Positions 10,897-22,288 are shown, counted from the first letter of the stretch. The stretch is DNA of 64,000 bases from Corylus avellana (GCF_901000735.1 NC_081543.1:9903921-9967920), one strand, 5' to 3'. Numbers and translations: made by a program. The notes: generated by a model from the letters alone, not told the origin.

Positions 10897-12234
10897 TAGG
10901 GGTGAAAAGGCAGTCTAAATTTTACTAACCGCATCCACTAGGCGGTTAGCATTTTAGTAAACATATAATCGCCCGCTATAACGGCTTTTTTCAAAGTTGG
11001 GCCTTTGGGCCTATTTTCAATTTTGAGCTTTTTTTTGTTTTTGTTTTTATATACCAAATTGGGCCAAATTGTTCTAAAAGGAGCCCATATTGAAAAATCT
11101 AAAATATTTGACCTCAAATTTACATTAATTTACATCTACTTGTAGTTAAAAAAAAAAAAAAAAATGCAAGTTATACATAGGGGTGAAAACCCGGTTCCAA
11201 TTCCCGGTTATTGGCCAAAACCGAGAATCGGAATCGGGGTACCGGTTTTTGATTTTTGAAAATCGGAACCGGAATCGGGTACCCAGTTAACCAGTTATAC
11301 AATAACCGGCCAGTTCCGATTGGTACCCGGTTATCCGATTTTTTAAAATTTTTTGCATTTTATTTTGAGTTTGTTTTAGGTATTGGGCCTAATTTTTGGG
11401 CTTAATTTAACCATTTTGTGCCCCATTTAAAAAAAAAATAATAATTCAAAAATATTAATAAATATACTAAATTCGAAAATATAGAAGTGATTTACAATTT
11501 TTGTGAACCTTAGAGTAAAATAATAATAATAAATATACTAAATTCGAAAATATATATATAAAATTAAAAATATATTATTATTATACCCGATTACCCGATT
11601 ATAACCGAGTATCTAAAAACCCCAAAACTGGAACCGGGCATCCTGATTACCGGTTTTGCCCGGTTTTTTGGTTTACTGGTTCAAGTCCCAATTTTCCCCC
11701 TTTTTTTTTACACCCCTAATTATATAACATTTAGTCAATTACCAATGTTTTAAAAGGACTTGAATATTAGAGACTTAAACACAAAATATAAATAAAATTC
11801 CACAATCTTTGTGGGTTAACTTTTACACAACATATGATACAAATAACATATATGGACTTATAAGTTTATACCATACGTTGGAACTAAATCTTTAGGTACT
11901 TAATTATTGTATTAGTATGAACTTGTATACTTATTACTTATGTCATATTATATATGTATAATTTGTTATTTTATAATCATATGATTTAATGACCAATTAA
12001 TCATGAGATATAATCATATAAATTATAGTGATAATACATTAATACTTAAATTGTGATTTAATTTTCTAACGAAACTTATTGTGATTTAACGGTCAATTGA
12101 TCATGTTATAAGTATAAATATTATATATTTATATAATAAAGGCAATTAGCGGTTTTAAAAAACTCAATAACCGCTAACCGCTAGACTAACTGCTTTTAAG
12201 GCAGTTAGCTAGCGATTATTCATTTTCACCTCTA
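10897..12234. mobile_element. hAT-like element, GCGGTTAG family, split by a nested element
   Basis: Starts TAGGGGTGAAAA and ends TTTTCACCTCTA, near-perfect inverted termini. The subterminal parts are filled with GCGGTTAG / CTAACCGC motifs (for example near 10925-10985 and 12150-12215). A second hAT-like element (11178-11718) sits inside, so this one inserted first. The flanking 8 bp do not match cleanly. It occupies most of intron 1 of the dioxygenase. The same motif family is at 60569-61247. Confidence 0.7.
11178..11718. mobile_element. hAT-like element, CCGGTTACC family, copy 2 (nested)
   Basis: A 541-bp element with termini TAGGGGTGAAAACCCGGTT and TTTACACCCCTA. Flanks are GTTATACA and ATTATATA (6/8 match), consistent with an aged 8-bp duplication. 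CCGGTT, GGTACC and CCCGGTTA recur on both strands near the ends. The phrase TTATTGGCCAAAACCG is shared with the copy at 8256-8957. Confidence 0.75.
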
Positions 12235-12985
12235 CTAAACTATGTTCTCTCCAAAAATAATTAGCAATGATTTATAGTTATATTTTTCTTTTTCTTTTTT
12301 CTTTCTTAGTATAATTGCCTATGTTTTTATTTGTCACAAGCCTAAAACTCAAACACTTCATTCTCAAAATTAAAAACATATATTATATTTTGGTGACTCT
12401 AGTTTTCATAATCGGCTCTGTTTTTTTCGACAGAAAAAAGAAACATTACCTAAATGGTTGATGTTGATCACCAAACACCTTCGCAGCAAACGCGACAACC
12501 TGCTGCGGTGACTGAAGCAATTGCACGATCTCCGCCCAAGGCAAATTTTTTCCATACTCAGGATTTGTGGCACTGTACCCCAACGGCAAGCTCACCGACC
12601 TACCACCCTTCATCTTCTTCTCCATTGGAAGATCAAAAAGCTCGTTCAACCGGAATTTAAACTTGTCAATGGTTTCCAGAGCAACCCCATGATCTACTAG
12701 TTTGAAGAATCCCCAGTTGCTGCAAGCAGTTACCATGGCTTCGCACAAATTCTGGTAGTCTCTGTTTTTTTGCCAATCACAAACTCCCCGGAAGCTTATG
12801 ACGGGAATGTCGTCTCCGTCGGCGAAGTCGTCGTAGTTTATTGCCGGCCATTCTTCCTCGGACCATATGAAGTTTTTGACCTGTAAATCGTTTCCCATGG
12901 AGAGTGACTCAACATGTTCTTCTTCAACTTCTTGAGCCATTGTAAACTCTTTGACAACTTTTGCATGCTTTCAACCACTCATACC

Positions 12986-12994
12986 CTATATAAA
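12986..12994 (-). promoter_or_regulatory. TATA box of the dioxygenase gene
   Basis: TTTATATAG on the minus strand, 46 bp upstream of the ATG at 12940. It is placed for a short leader and supports that start codon. Confidence 0.55.
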
Positions 12995-13002
12995 GCAAAA
13001 TT

Positions 13003-13665
13003 TTGAGTAGGGCATCTCCGGTTGTGTTTTTTTTTAAATTTTTTTTAATGTTTTATGTGAGCCTTAGAACAAGAAATTTTGGGGTTTCCTTGATGATTTT
13101 ATTCAAAATAGGATCTTTATTTTCTCTTCCTATAGCCTTGATGTATAAGGATTTACCTGCAGTAGATTTTTTGTTCGAATTGCTAGTAATTTGAGCAAAT
13201 AGTAGGAGAGACTTTGAGTAATTTTATTTTTATCACCTCTTATTTTCCTTTCATCTCTTCAATGCCTATGTGGCATGGTCTCTCATCTAAAAAATCAATC
13301 TCCATCACCAAAAGTTATGAGAGATCAAGCCACATAGGTTTTGAGAATAATAAAAAAACATGGGGCAATGTATAGCATTACTTGAGAGATACCATATGAA
13401 ACCTACTTGCTCTGATAAATGGTTGGGTGGGATAAGGATCCACAAAAATTATTTACCCACATTGCTAGCAATTTAGGCCGATAATGTGAAAAATTTCATA
13501 TGGAACTCCTTTGTCTGATAAATGGTCGGATAACTCAAAATTTATTTATGCAGATGACACACATATGAGATCTTTCACATTACACGCCCTAAGTAATTGT
13601 CGTGAATTCGGTTCCATCTTTTACCTCATTGTATGTCTAATCCTAATCCTATATTTGGTTATGAT

Positions 13666-13701
<36 letters not shown>

Positions 13702-14019
13702 TTTCGAGGGATAAATTGGAATGTAGCAAAGATACTTGGTGGATCTTGTTATAGAGATTGTCATGATGAAATTAATGAGGATATATTTTTATTAGTGAAG
13801 AAACCTAAGATTCTATAAGAGCCGCACCAGTCCGGAAATAACTAAGATTCCTATACAAGATGTTCAACAGTTGGAGAGTAGCCAATGAGCCTCAAAACAA
13901 CAATAAATTACTAAAAAATGAGTGGCTGGAAACAGATAGATTCTACTCCATTATCAACTGATACAGAATCAACTCAAAAAAAAAAAAAAAAAAAAAAAGA
14001 TGAATTCTATGATCAAGAT
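13003..14019. other. intergenic DNA with MITE fragments
   Basis: Between 13165 and 13600 there are partial copies of the hairpin MITE seen at 9838-9985 (GAATTGCTAGTAATTTGAGC, TGCTAGCAATTTAGGCC, TGATAAATGG twice). A poly-T run lies at 13670-13698 and a poly-A run at 13977-13998. No gene seen. Confidence 0.45.
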
Positions 14020-14335
14020 CTACTGAGGAATTTCAATTTCTGAAATTTCATATTTAAGCTGTCCATTTTTCATCTAAGGGTCATTGTTCTGCTACTTGTC
14101 TCACTACTAATAAAATAATAACTGACAGTTTTTGAAATTTCAGATCTAGACTGTCCATTTTTCATCCAAAGGTCATTGTTCTGTCACATGTTTCACTACT
14201 AATAAAATAATAAATATTAATTATTTTATTAGTAGTGGGACACGTGGCAGAACAATAACCTTTTGATGGAAAATAGACGGCCTAGATCTAAAATTTTAGA
14301 AACTGAAATTCTCCTAAGAATTTCAATGGATCTAG
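14020..14335. mobile_element. hairpin MITE with an internal tandem duplication
   Basis: The outer arms pair (GAGGAATTTCAATTTC on the left, CTCCTAAGAATTTCAA on the right). Inside, a block with CTGTCCATTTTTCATC, GGTCATTGTTCTG and CACTACTAATAAAATAATAA occurs twice in direct order and once inverted (TTATTTTATTAGTAGTGGGA). One arm was therefore duplicated after insertion. Confidence 0.6.
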
Positions 14336-14791
14336 ATCCGCTTCTATGCTGTTGCTCTTACTATGCTAAAATCTCTTTTACGTTGCTCTTAAATGCGATT
14401 GCTCATGTCTAATTTTTAATGACAGATTTAGGTTGTTGCGCATGGTAATTTGGGTTGTTTAAGGTTCAGGTATAAAATGATTTTTGTTATAATAGGGCCA
14501 AGCCTTTTTTTAAGGCAAAGGCCAAGCTTAATTATTTTGACTGAAATATATAAATTTAGTTATTTATATACTATAATAATAAAAAAAATGTTTTCAAAAG
14601 ATAGAGAGGATCGAGGCCAAATCTCTGTATGTTGTAGTTTTTTTACGGCACCTAAGTCAATTATGGTCATTGATGCCCGTTGCACCGGATATTCCAAGCA
14701 GTAATAAATATTTTTTATTTTATTTTATTTTATTTTTTGTCCTAATCAGAAAAAAGAGGTTAACATGGGATCAATCAAACCAAGAGGTGGG

Positions 14792-15305
14792 TAGGGGTGG
14801 ACAAATTAACTGTTTACTACCTACTGATCGTCATTGAACAATCACCGACCGACAACCGACTTCTGACAGTTGGTAGGCAGAATACAAATACTGTTTCGAC
14901 ATTGGTTTGGTTCGGTAGGCGGTAAAAAGAAAAAAAAATTGGTGGTTAACTGACTTAACCAAAATTTCAAAGGAATTTTAAATTTTATCTCGTAGGTTTC
15001 CTTATTGTATTTGTCCAAATGATTTGTGGGTGTCCTTTCGGTGTGTGTTCCATGAATTTATTTTTTACTTTTATTTATAAAGCATATATATGCTCTACTG
15101 ATTCTGTAGTTACAAAGATGTTGATAAATCTTAACATAAAAACTTGTAACTGACAATTAACTGATCACCTATTAACCGACTAAGTGATTAGCCGAAAAGG
15201 TCAAAACTATTTCTTGTAAGTATGAAGTTGGTTAATTAATCGACTTCACCAAATTTCACAAAAAAATGCCCATACCAACACCGACCAAACTGATACACAC
15301 CCCTA
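14792..15305. mobile_element. hAT-like element, ACCGACC family
   Basis: A 514-bp element starting TAGGGGTGGACAAATTAACT and ending ATACACACCCCTA. The flanking 8-mers are GAGGTGGG (14784-14791) and AAGGTGGG (15306-15313), a 7/8 match typical of hAT insertions. Subterminal sequence repeats ACCGACC, GGTCGGT and TTAACTGA-type words. It lies 0.5 kb upstream of CLPR4. No coding capacity. Confidence 0.75.
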
Positions 15306-15424
15306 AAGGTGGGTCCCCAATAAAATACCCAAATGAGAAAAGCAATGCCAAAAAAAGAACAAAAAATAAAACATAGATCCATAAATGAACCCAATAGAAC
15401 AATAAAAGACCCATCCTTTGTAAG

Positions 15425-15590
15425 GTTCAAATGAAATGGAGAGGAACCGGTTGCTTTCCTTTTGAGGTGCAAAATTGTCTATCACTTTTGAGGGGCAAAA
15501 TTGTCTATCAAAAGTGAAATTATAATTTTGCCCCTCAAATTTTAACAATTAGTTCCTCTCCATTTCATTTGGAGAGGATCCGTTTGCCTT
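15425..15590. mobile_element. short palindromic MITE (CTCTCCATTTCA family), copy 1
   Basis: The inverted ends are CAAATGAAATGGAGAGGAAC and TTCCTCTCCATTTCATTTG. TTGAGGGGCAAAATTGTCTA occurs twice in direct order and once inverted. Related elements are at 22697-22860 and, degenerate, at 45820-45945. Confidence 0.6.
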
Positions 15591-15660
15591 TGTAAGGGTC
15601 ATGAAAAGAGGTAACCAAAGGTGGACTACAACACAGAATTAGTTAGCTGATGGTTGCATT

Positions 15661-15736
15661 GATTGGGCTTGGGCCGGGTTCAAGTGGCCAGCTTAATAGA
15701 TTGGGTTTGGGCTGAGTTCAAGTGTTCCGCTTCATA
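15661..15736 (+). promoter_or_regulatory. tandem 38-bp repeats with site II (TGGGCY) motifs upstream of CLPR4
   Basis: Two 38-bp units beginning GATTGGGCTTGGGCCGGGTT and GATTGGGTTTGGGCTGAGTT lie head to tail, followed by a partial third (GATTGGC). They contain several TGGGCC/TGGGCT site II motifs, which TCP factors bind in promoters of growth-related and organelle-protein genes. They end 73 bp before the CLPR4 ATG, in the expected promoter or leader zone. Confidence 0.55.
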
Positions 15737-15809
15737 GATTGGCTTTCCATTTCAATCTTCCGCTATTCGTTTATTTCACTCTCACTCTGCGCAGCACCAA
15801 CCGCTTGCT

Positions 15810-18800
15810 ATGGAGTTCGCCACCACCGCTCCGAGCTTTGCGCTCCACCGGCCCATGTTAGCACCGCCCATCACTTCCCGAACCCTAAACCCTAACCGCA
15901 CCTTAAACTCTTACTCTCCCAGAGCCTCTCTCTCCACCAACTTCCTCCCTACCTTCGCCGGCGGCAGCGTTTCCGCCGACTTCTCCGGCCACAAGCTCCG
16001 TCCCTTGTCTCTCAATCTGGCGTCGAAGGGCAAGCGAGGTGTCGTAACCATGGTACAACTCTGTCCCAAATACCAATGCATTGTTAAAATCGTTTGCTAG
16101 GTTTCTAGGTCGTCGTGATTGGCTTTGAATTTCGAGAAATTCTCTAATTTTTTGTTTATCTAATCGGGTAACTTAAAAATTGTCAGGTTTTACAGGGTTT
16201 ATGCGTTGTCAATAATGTATATGCATACTTGTGTGTGTGAGTCTAATATGATTTTCGGATGGAGAATTTGGATTAAAAGCTCAACTGCGAAACTCGAATG
16301 TGTTATAGAAAAGGAAATTTAATGTAAAAAAAAATTAAAAAAATCAAACATTAAAATTTGACTCACCCCAACCTTCTAGACTTTAGGTCTACAATGGAAG
16401 AAGTAGACGTTGAGTCACATTTTGTCCTAAAAACTTAAGCTAATAATCCCTCAATAAGTGAGGTTTAATACTTAGAATATTTTACTTGAAAACTTGAAAA
16501 TGGAAGGTAAATTATAGACTCGGGCATTGATACCATATTCAATTATCAGCTGTTTGAAAATTTTAAGCTTATAAAAAAGTGTGAATTCAATTAATATTCT
16601 TTTTTTTTATGTCGGGGAACCTCTCTAAGGTAGGGCCCTTCGGACTTACCCTTGCAGAGTAAACCTCGGTCCCGTGCACAGCACCCTCAGAAATTTTCCT
16701 AAATAGAATTGGTTAAATCGCTGGCTTTTCACAAGAGGGTGTGGCCTCAAGGGATTGTTTGCACCCATGAGGTGTGGAACCTTGGATCTTGAAGGGATGA
16801 TACCTCAAGACCAAGGCCTCCACCACTTGGGCCAACCCTTTGGGGTTAAATTCAATTAATATTCTAATAGTTGAAATGGATGAACTTGTTTATATAGGAC
16901 ATTTAACTTATCACAAGGTAAAATTCAAAGCAGTAGCTTTTATGTAATTTCACTAAGACATTTGGCATATGTCCTAGAGTATTCAGATTGTGTAGTTCAT
17001 ATGCAGTATTCTGATTTTTAGTTATTGCCTATGCATTAAGATATACCGATTAAAACCTCATCATTTCTTCAAATATGTCACAGCTAAAATGCACTTGTAA
17101 CAGTACTTGTTGCTGATTGGGTTTATGCAATACAACAATATTTGGTCTAACCCTTACTTTGATTTTCATGTGAGCAGCATCTAGTTGTTCTACTTCACAT
17201 TCAGTTCCTTATATATCACCCTAAGATACCATACGTGTTGCTGAACTTCTACGAATGCAGTTCTCTGATATATTTGTGGACAGGTTATTCCATTTTCGAG
17301 GGGAAGTGCATGGGAGCAACCTCCTCCAGACCTGGCGTCTTACCTGTACAAAAACCGGATTGTTTACTTGGGCATGTCCCTTGTTCCTTCGGTCACAGAG
17401 TTGATACTAGCAGAATTTTTGTACCTTCAGTACGAAGATGCTGACAAGCCTATCTACCTATACATAAACTCCACTGGAACCACCAAGGTCAATATTTTCA
17501 TTAGTTTCTCTAGCTTGCTTCTGAAACTTTCTTTGGATATTCTTTTTGAGTGTCCATTATGGATGTCTGGAAACTATCTTATACAAACGGATTAACTAGA
17601 TCTGCAAGCTTGATTCTTCCTTATCAAACACTATCCTTTGTGTTTCCTTTTCGAAGAAAAAGAAAGGAATTAAAATAAATATGCTGTTAGTTTTATACAT
17701 TTATGAAAACTGAGAAGAAAGAAAGAAGTTGCACTGGCTCGCAATCATGGATTCCACCTTGATGTTCTTGCTTGACATAGGGCCCCCAGGTAGTGGTTTC
17801 ATTTTATGGATTTACAGAAGATTATAGAACCGTCAAAACTGAGGAAGCATAATGAATTATTGGATATATGCTATGAATAAATGATAAAAATAACTATGAT
17901 GATACTTAAGTGCTTAATTTACACATAAACAGCATTAATATGGAGTAAAGGTACAGTGAGGGAGAAGGTATATGCTCATAAGGGAAGAGATGATGTGATT
18001 AAAGCTATTGAAAATCAAACTTAGCCTTTTGCTCCAATAGTAAGCACCCCCCAGAGCCCGCCACTTCCACACCCAAAAAAAAAAAATCAGCATCAGGGTC
18101 TCCATTTTTAAGTTTCAAATATCAATATTTTCTTTTTTGTTGGTTCCATCTTAATAAACCAATTTTTGATATGATGCTGAAAAATGGTGCTTCAATATTT
18201 AATTGCAATGATTTGTGCCTTTAATAGCATTTTGCACTTCTTTTCAGGGTGGCGAGAAGTTGGGTTACGAGACTGAGGCTTTTGCTATTTATGATGTTAT
18301 GAGGTCATTAATGTTTATGCTCTCACAAATATGTCATCATTCACCTATTGTAATGTCTATATTATGTTGAGCAGTTCATGTATTCATTTAGTGAACTTTA
18401 CAGATGACGTAGAACCTCTTTGTCTTCTGATTCTTTTGGCCATATTTTGAGTTTAAAGTTGTAATCTAGAATGTTTAAACTGATTCAGATATCATCTCAT
18501 TTTGTGCTTTGTGAATAATGCTGAGGTCTTTAGAGTTTAAATGTCGCTTTGCCTCTAAAACTACCTGGCCGCTAGATCTCGGTGATTAAATCTCCTAAAA
18601 GTTCCACATACCAATGTTTATTTTATTTTTATTATTTAAAATATCTGAGCTTACACAAAGCTCAGTGTATAATGAAATTGTTCCAACTTTGCCATCAATT
18701 GTGTTGATTTTATCTTCTTGCACTTTAAGGACTTCCACATTTTGCTTACTTGTGTACTTAGTTTTAGCCCCTATCCCTTGTTCTTTTTGCTTCTTCGAAC

Positions 18801-20745
18801 TAGGTGTTTCCTTCTGTATACTTTCTATGTACTTAGGGGCGCCTTATGCTTTTAATAATATGAGTCAATTACTTATCAAAAAAAAGTTTTAGCCCCCTAT
18901 CCATTCTATAGTTGATATATATATATATATACTTTTTTTTTTGGTCTCATTCATCATTTACTTGCTTTGGTGTAATTGATGATTTAATAACCTTTGTTTC
19001 AGTGGTTCTCTTTTGTGAAAGGATATCAAATAAGCTTGGAAAATAATTTCCATTTGCAAATCAACTGTGGACTTTATGTATGTCTACAATTGTGGAGTTT
19101 ATGAACTCTATGGTGTGTTTGTCACATAGGTATTCTCTTCCACTGCAGGTATGTCAAACCACCTATATTTACTCTCTGTGTTGGTAATGCCTGGGGAGAA
19201 GCAGCCTTACTTTTGGCTGCTGGTGCGAAGGGAAACCGTTCTGCTTTGCCCTCATCAACAATCATGATAAAGCAGGTTTTTTTCTTGGCGACCAGTGATC
19301 TCTAATGCTTTGAAATATTGTCCTTTCATGTTGTCTTTGCCTTCTGTGACAGTCTTGCTTTGCCTTTTAGCAAGGTTGGAAATTTGCTATTGATATGATA
19401 TAGTGGTGTTTACACCTGGATTACATTTCCTACAAAAATTGTGGTCTTATTTCTCAATCATCTGCAGCCAATTGCCAGGTTCCAAGGTCAAGCAACTGAT
19501 ATTGACCTGGCAAGAAAAGAAGTAAAGAATGTGAAGGCAGAGTTGGTATGTTTAATGATCCATTATATTAGACTTTTTCGCCCTTTCATGTTCCATTCTT
19601 GATCACTATTATACATTTTGAAATTTCTATTAAGCGGGGTAATTTCATTGTTTGATGAACGAGTTGGAAGGATGATTAGAAGCTCCTTGTTGCTTTGTTT
19701 TATGATCAGCAAAGCTTATTAAAAACGAAAAGGAGGTGTTTTTACACTTTTTCTTTTTCTTTGTTAAATGGCAAGCAAGTGGAACCAATTTCAAAAATTA
19801 TGTTATATATTAATCAATGAAAGACGTATGGGTTATATGGTTCAGCAGATATTTGTCAATAAGCGTCTATTTTTCAAGATATCTCTTCGCATGACTAAGA
19901 TTTTTATTCCTACTACGAATCCATTATAAGTGAGTATAAAACTTAATATCATATTCATCCACTTTAGGGAGCCATGTATGTGATTGTTAAATAGTAAATG
20001 ACTCATTCATTGCGTGTGCGAGCATGGGTGTCTGGGAGAGAGTGAGAGATGGAGGGAGAGGGGTTAGTTTGAAAATGAAAAAGGAAGAGAGAAAAAACGC
20101 AGGTTTTGGTTATCATGTTTAACATATTTTAATAAATGGTTGAAGAACTGCAAGAGACTCATCAATTGGACATAAAAATTTGTCCAATTGCCCAGTGTTT
20201 AACCTGTATTTGAGCTTTAGAGTCTTGGTTTTGTTATATGAAGCAATGACAGCACTGTTAGAAACCAATATTTAAGCTTCTATTTCAGTCCTCCAAAAAA
20301 AGTAAAAGAATAAAAAGTGCTTATGTATAAAATGCTGCTGCAATTGCATCTAAACAGCTCTAATGGCGCTGAGTTGATTCTGATTTGACTGATAGACTTT
20401 AGCTACTTTGCATTTAGATGTGCATTTAATTGTGGGCCGATATACCACCTGACATGGTTATTTAATTTACATGCAAGGTTGATCTTCTGTCAAAGAATAT
20501 TGGAAAATCACCTGAGCAGATTGAAGCTGACATCAGGCGTCCAAAATATTTTAGTCCCAGTGAAGCAGTTGAATATGGCATCATTGATAAGGTGTTTCCA
20601 GCAGAATGATTTACTTTAATGTCTGGTCTAATTTTCATACAATAATAACTGAGTATTTCCGTCATATGCCCAGGTACTGTACAATGAAAGAGGTTCCGAA
20701 GACCGGGGAGTTGTCTCTGACCTGAAAAGGGCACAACTTATATGA
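15810..20745 (+). CDS. CLPR4: ATP-dependent Clp protease proteolytic subunit-related protein 4, chloroplastic
   Basis: Seven exons with GT-AG borders: 15810-16052, 17284-17487, 18248-18303, 19149-19275, 19468-19545, 20478-20591, 20674-20745. They join to 298 codons (297 aa), close to Arabidopsis CLPR4. Residues 1 to about 75 form a Ser/Thr/Pro-rich plastid transit peptide starting MEFATTAPSF. The mature part starts near RGVVTMVIPFSRGSAWEQPP and contains SLVPSVTELILAEFLYLQYE, LYINSTGTT and YVKPPIFTLCVGNAWGEAAL. The ClpP serine position is lost (GNAWGEA instead of a G-x-A-S type loop) and the catalytic His is Lys (MIKQP). This is the defining feature of ClpR subunits, which are structural members of the ClpPR core in the plastid stroma. 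Introns 1 and 3 carry a SINE and a LINE fragment. A donor-like CAG/GTAAAG at 20785-20793, just past the stop, may start a 3' UTR intron. Confidence 0.96.
16600..16848 (-). repeat. tRNA-derived SINE, family 1, copy with intact target duplication (CLPR4 intron 1)
   Basis: Flanked by a perfect 16-bp direct repeat AATTCAATTAATATTC (16584-16599 and 16849-16864). On the minus strand it starts AACCCCAAAGGGTTGG, has box A TGGCCCAAGTGGTGGAGG and box B GGTTCCACACC, and ends in an A tail. About 249 bp. Related copies are at 21081-22288 and 39006-39246, all in minus orientation. Confidence 0.85.
18777..18885 (+). mobile_element. 5'-truncated LINE 3' end in CLPR4 intron 3
   Basis: Flanking repeats GTTTTAGCCCCTATCC (18761-18776) and GTTTTAGCCCCCTATCC (18886-18902) differ by one base. 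The insert carries CTTAGGGGCGCCTTATGC, TTTTAATAATATGAGTC and ATTACTTATC plus A8, the usual 3' end of plant LINEs. It is a severely 5'-truncated insertion, with no coding part. Confidence 0.8.
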
Positions 20746-21080
20746 CTGTAGGAAAACATGGATTTATTTATTGTGTGGAATAGTCAGGTAAAGCACAACC
20801 GCAAGTCACTGTCAGAATGTGAATTATACGACAATTAAACTGCTTTTTATGCATATAGGTTTTTATGTCATGTAGTAGTTCGTGGATTACAATCAGGGCC
20901 CTGTTTTCACTAGCAGTCTCTAATAGATTGTTCTATTCTTCTTTCTAATAGATTGTTTGTGCTGTGCACTTTTTGTTTTTAATGGCATTCAGGCGTAAGA
21001 CTGGTTAGTTAGGGGGTCATATGGCACCACAAGTTTTAACAGGTGTCCTGTCATATCGAGGCATAGATAGGATGGTTTTC

Positions 21081-22288
21081 TCATCTTCCCTTTTTTTTTT
21101 CTTCTTTTTTTTTTTTTTTACAACGAGGAACCCCTTCAAGGGAAGATCACTTCGTATACCTTCCCCTGTTAGGTAAACCTTGAATCCGTGCAAAGCGCCC
21201 CCTCCACATGGATCGGGTAATATTCCAACTTCAAAGGCAAGCTGGTCACAAGAAATTGTTTGCACCTAAAGAGATTTAAACCTTGGACTTGATGGGAATA
21301 CCACCAAGACTAAGGCCCCGTTTGGTTCGTGAATTAAATCCTTGGATTGGATTAGGTAACATTAGGTATAGCTAGTCCTTTGTTTGGTAACACTCTATTT
21401 CTGGGAATACTCTATTTCCATGAGACTACTAATCTCATACACACAGGGTTAACTAAGCCACTAAAAAATGAGTGACTTAGCTAATCCATTACTCTGAGAT
21501 TAAAATTAACGTGTAAAATTGTCAAAAAAAACCCTACCCTTCTAACACCTACGAGGCTCTCACAATCTCCATCTCTCAAAGTGAGTCTCAGTTTCTTTTT
21601 TTCATTCTCTCATTTTTTTTTTTGTTTTTACCGTTTATTTTTCTTGATTCTGTTTCTTCGTCTCTCTTTCTCTGTACTGTTTCTCAGTTTTTATTTTTTA
21701 TTTTTTTATTTCTTTTGATTCTGTTTCTCCGTCTCTCTCTTTTTTTTTTTTTTTTTTACTTCCTATACCGTTTATTTTTCTTGATTGAGTTTGATTGGCA
21801 TTAGAATTCAAGATTTAGTTTGATTCTGTTTTCTTCAACTATAATTTTTTTGTTGGAGAAAAACTAAATGGGGTATTGTTAGATTTTATCTTTTAGTAAA
21901 GTTTGGACCCAGATTTGATATGATGATTATGTGATTTTTTTATATAAATAATATATAAAAAAAAAATTATAGTATAGTTGTTTATGTTTTTTTTTTTTTT
22001 AAAAAAAAGGTCCTTAATAGTATAAATTGTATTTGTATTATATGAGTATTTTAGGAAATAAGATCACAATATGATTCTATCTACCAACATATTGTATTGT
22101 ACCAAACGAAAGAATATGATTATGTAGTCTATTCCAGTGTTACAACCAAACAAAGGAATAAGAATAGCTAATTTATTCCATACTCTTCTATTCTCAGTGG
22201 TAGTTAGTCCTTTTTTAATGGACAAGACAATCCGCAAATCAAACGAGGCTTACAGCTCTTACCACTTGGGCCAATTCCTTGGGGTTTC
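21081..22288 (-). repeat. tRNA-derived SINE, family 1, copy interrupted by a transposon
   Basis: The 3' part of the SINE (plus-strand order: poly-T, GAGGAACCCCTTCAAGG, AAACCTTGAATCCGTGC, AAATTGTTTGCACCT, ACCTTGGACTTGATGGG) runs to about 21313. Its 5' end (ACCACTTGGGCCAATTCCTT, GGGGTT) resumes at about 22255. The 936 bp between are a separate element. The SINE must predate that insertion. Confidence 0.75.
21314..22249. mobile_element. DNA transposon derivative with GGCCCCGTTTGGTT-type ends, nested in a SINE
   Basis: The left end GGCCCCGTTTGGTTCG and right end ATCAAACGAGGC are inverted repeats (13 of about 15 matching). Further inside, TTTGTTTGGTAACACT and CAGTGTTACAACCAAACAAA also pair. The ends resemble plant Tourist/PIF-Harbinger or hAT MITEs, and the flanks do not settle which. 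The long poly-T and CTCTCTCTTTTT body has no transposase. Confidence 0.65.

Larger units (their letters stand above)
9444..12940 (-). pseudogene. 2-oxoglutarate/Fe(II) dioxygenase, gibberellin-oxidase-like, with premature stop
   Basis: Three exons join in frame: 12940-12450, 10392-10065 and 9695-9444, introns GT-AG, 356 codons in all. The N-terminal domain has IPVISFRGV and WGFFKLVDHG; the core has SYPPCPLPEKCLGLGSHSDP, supplying iron ligands H228 and D230, and INIGDTLEAWTNGRLKSVVH supplies H285. The family oxidises small molecules with 2-oxoglutarate; the overall pattern is closest to gibberellin oxidases and their relatives, but the substrate is not certain. Three lesions suggest decay. Codon 248 is TAA (10142-10140) where a hydrophobic residue is expected after GGLQI, cutting off H285 and everything beyond. 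The 2-oxoglutarate-binding R-x-S is G-L-S (294-296). The spacing from H285 to that motif is one residue shorter than usual. Splice sites and the rest of the frame are intact, so inactivation is recent or is an allele. Confidence 0.85.

Noticed and set aside
12454..12660. Plus-strand frame over dioxygenase exon 1
   Set aside because: Antisense shadow of a recognised exon; no domain or splice partner.
13511..13818. Frames with long Phe runs
   Set aside because: Caused by a poly-T tract between MITE fragments.
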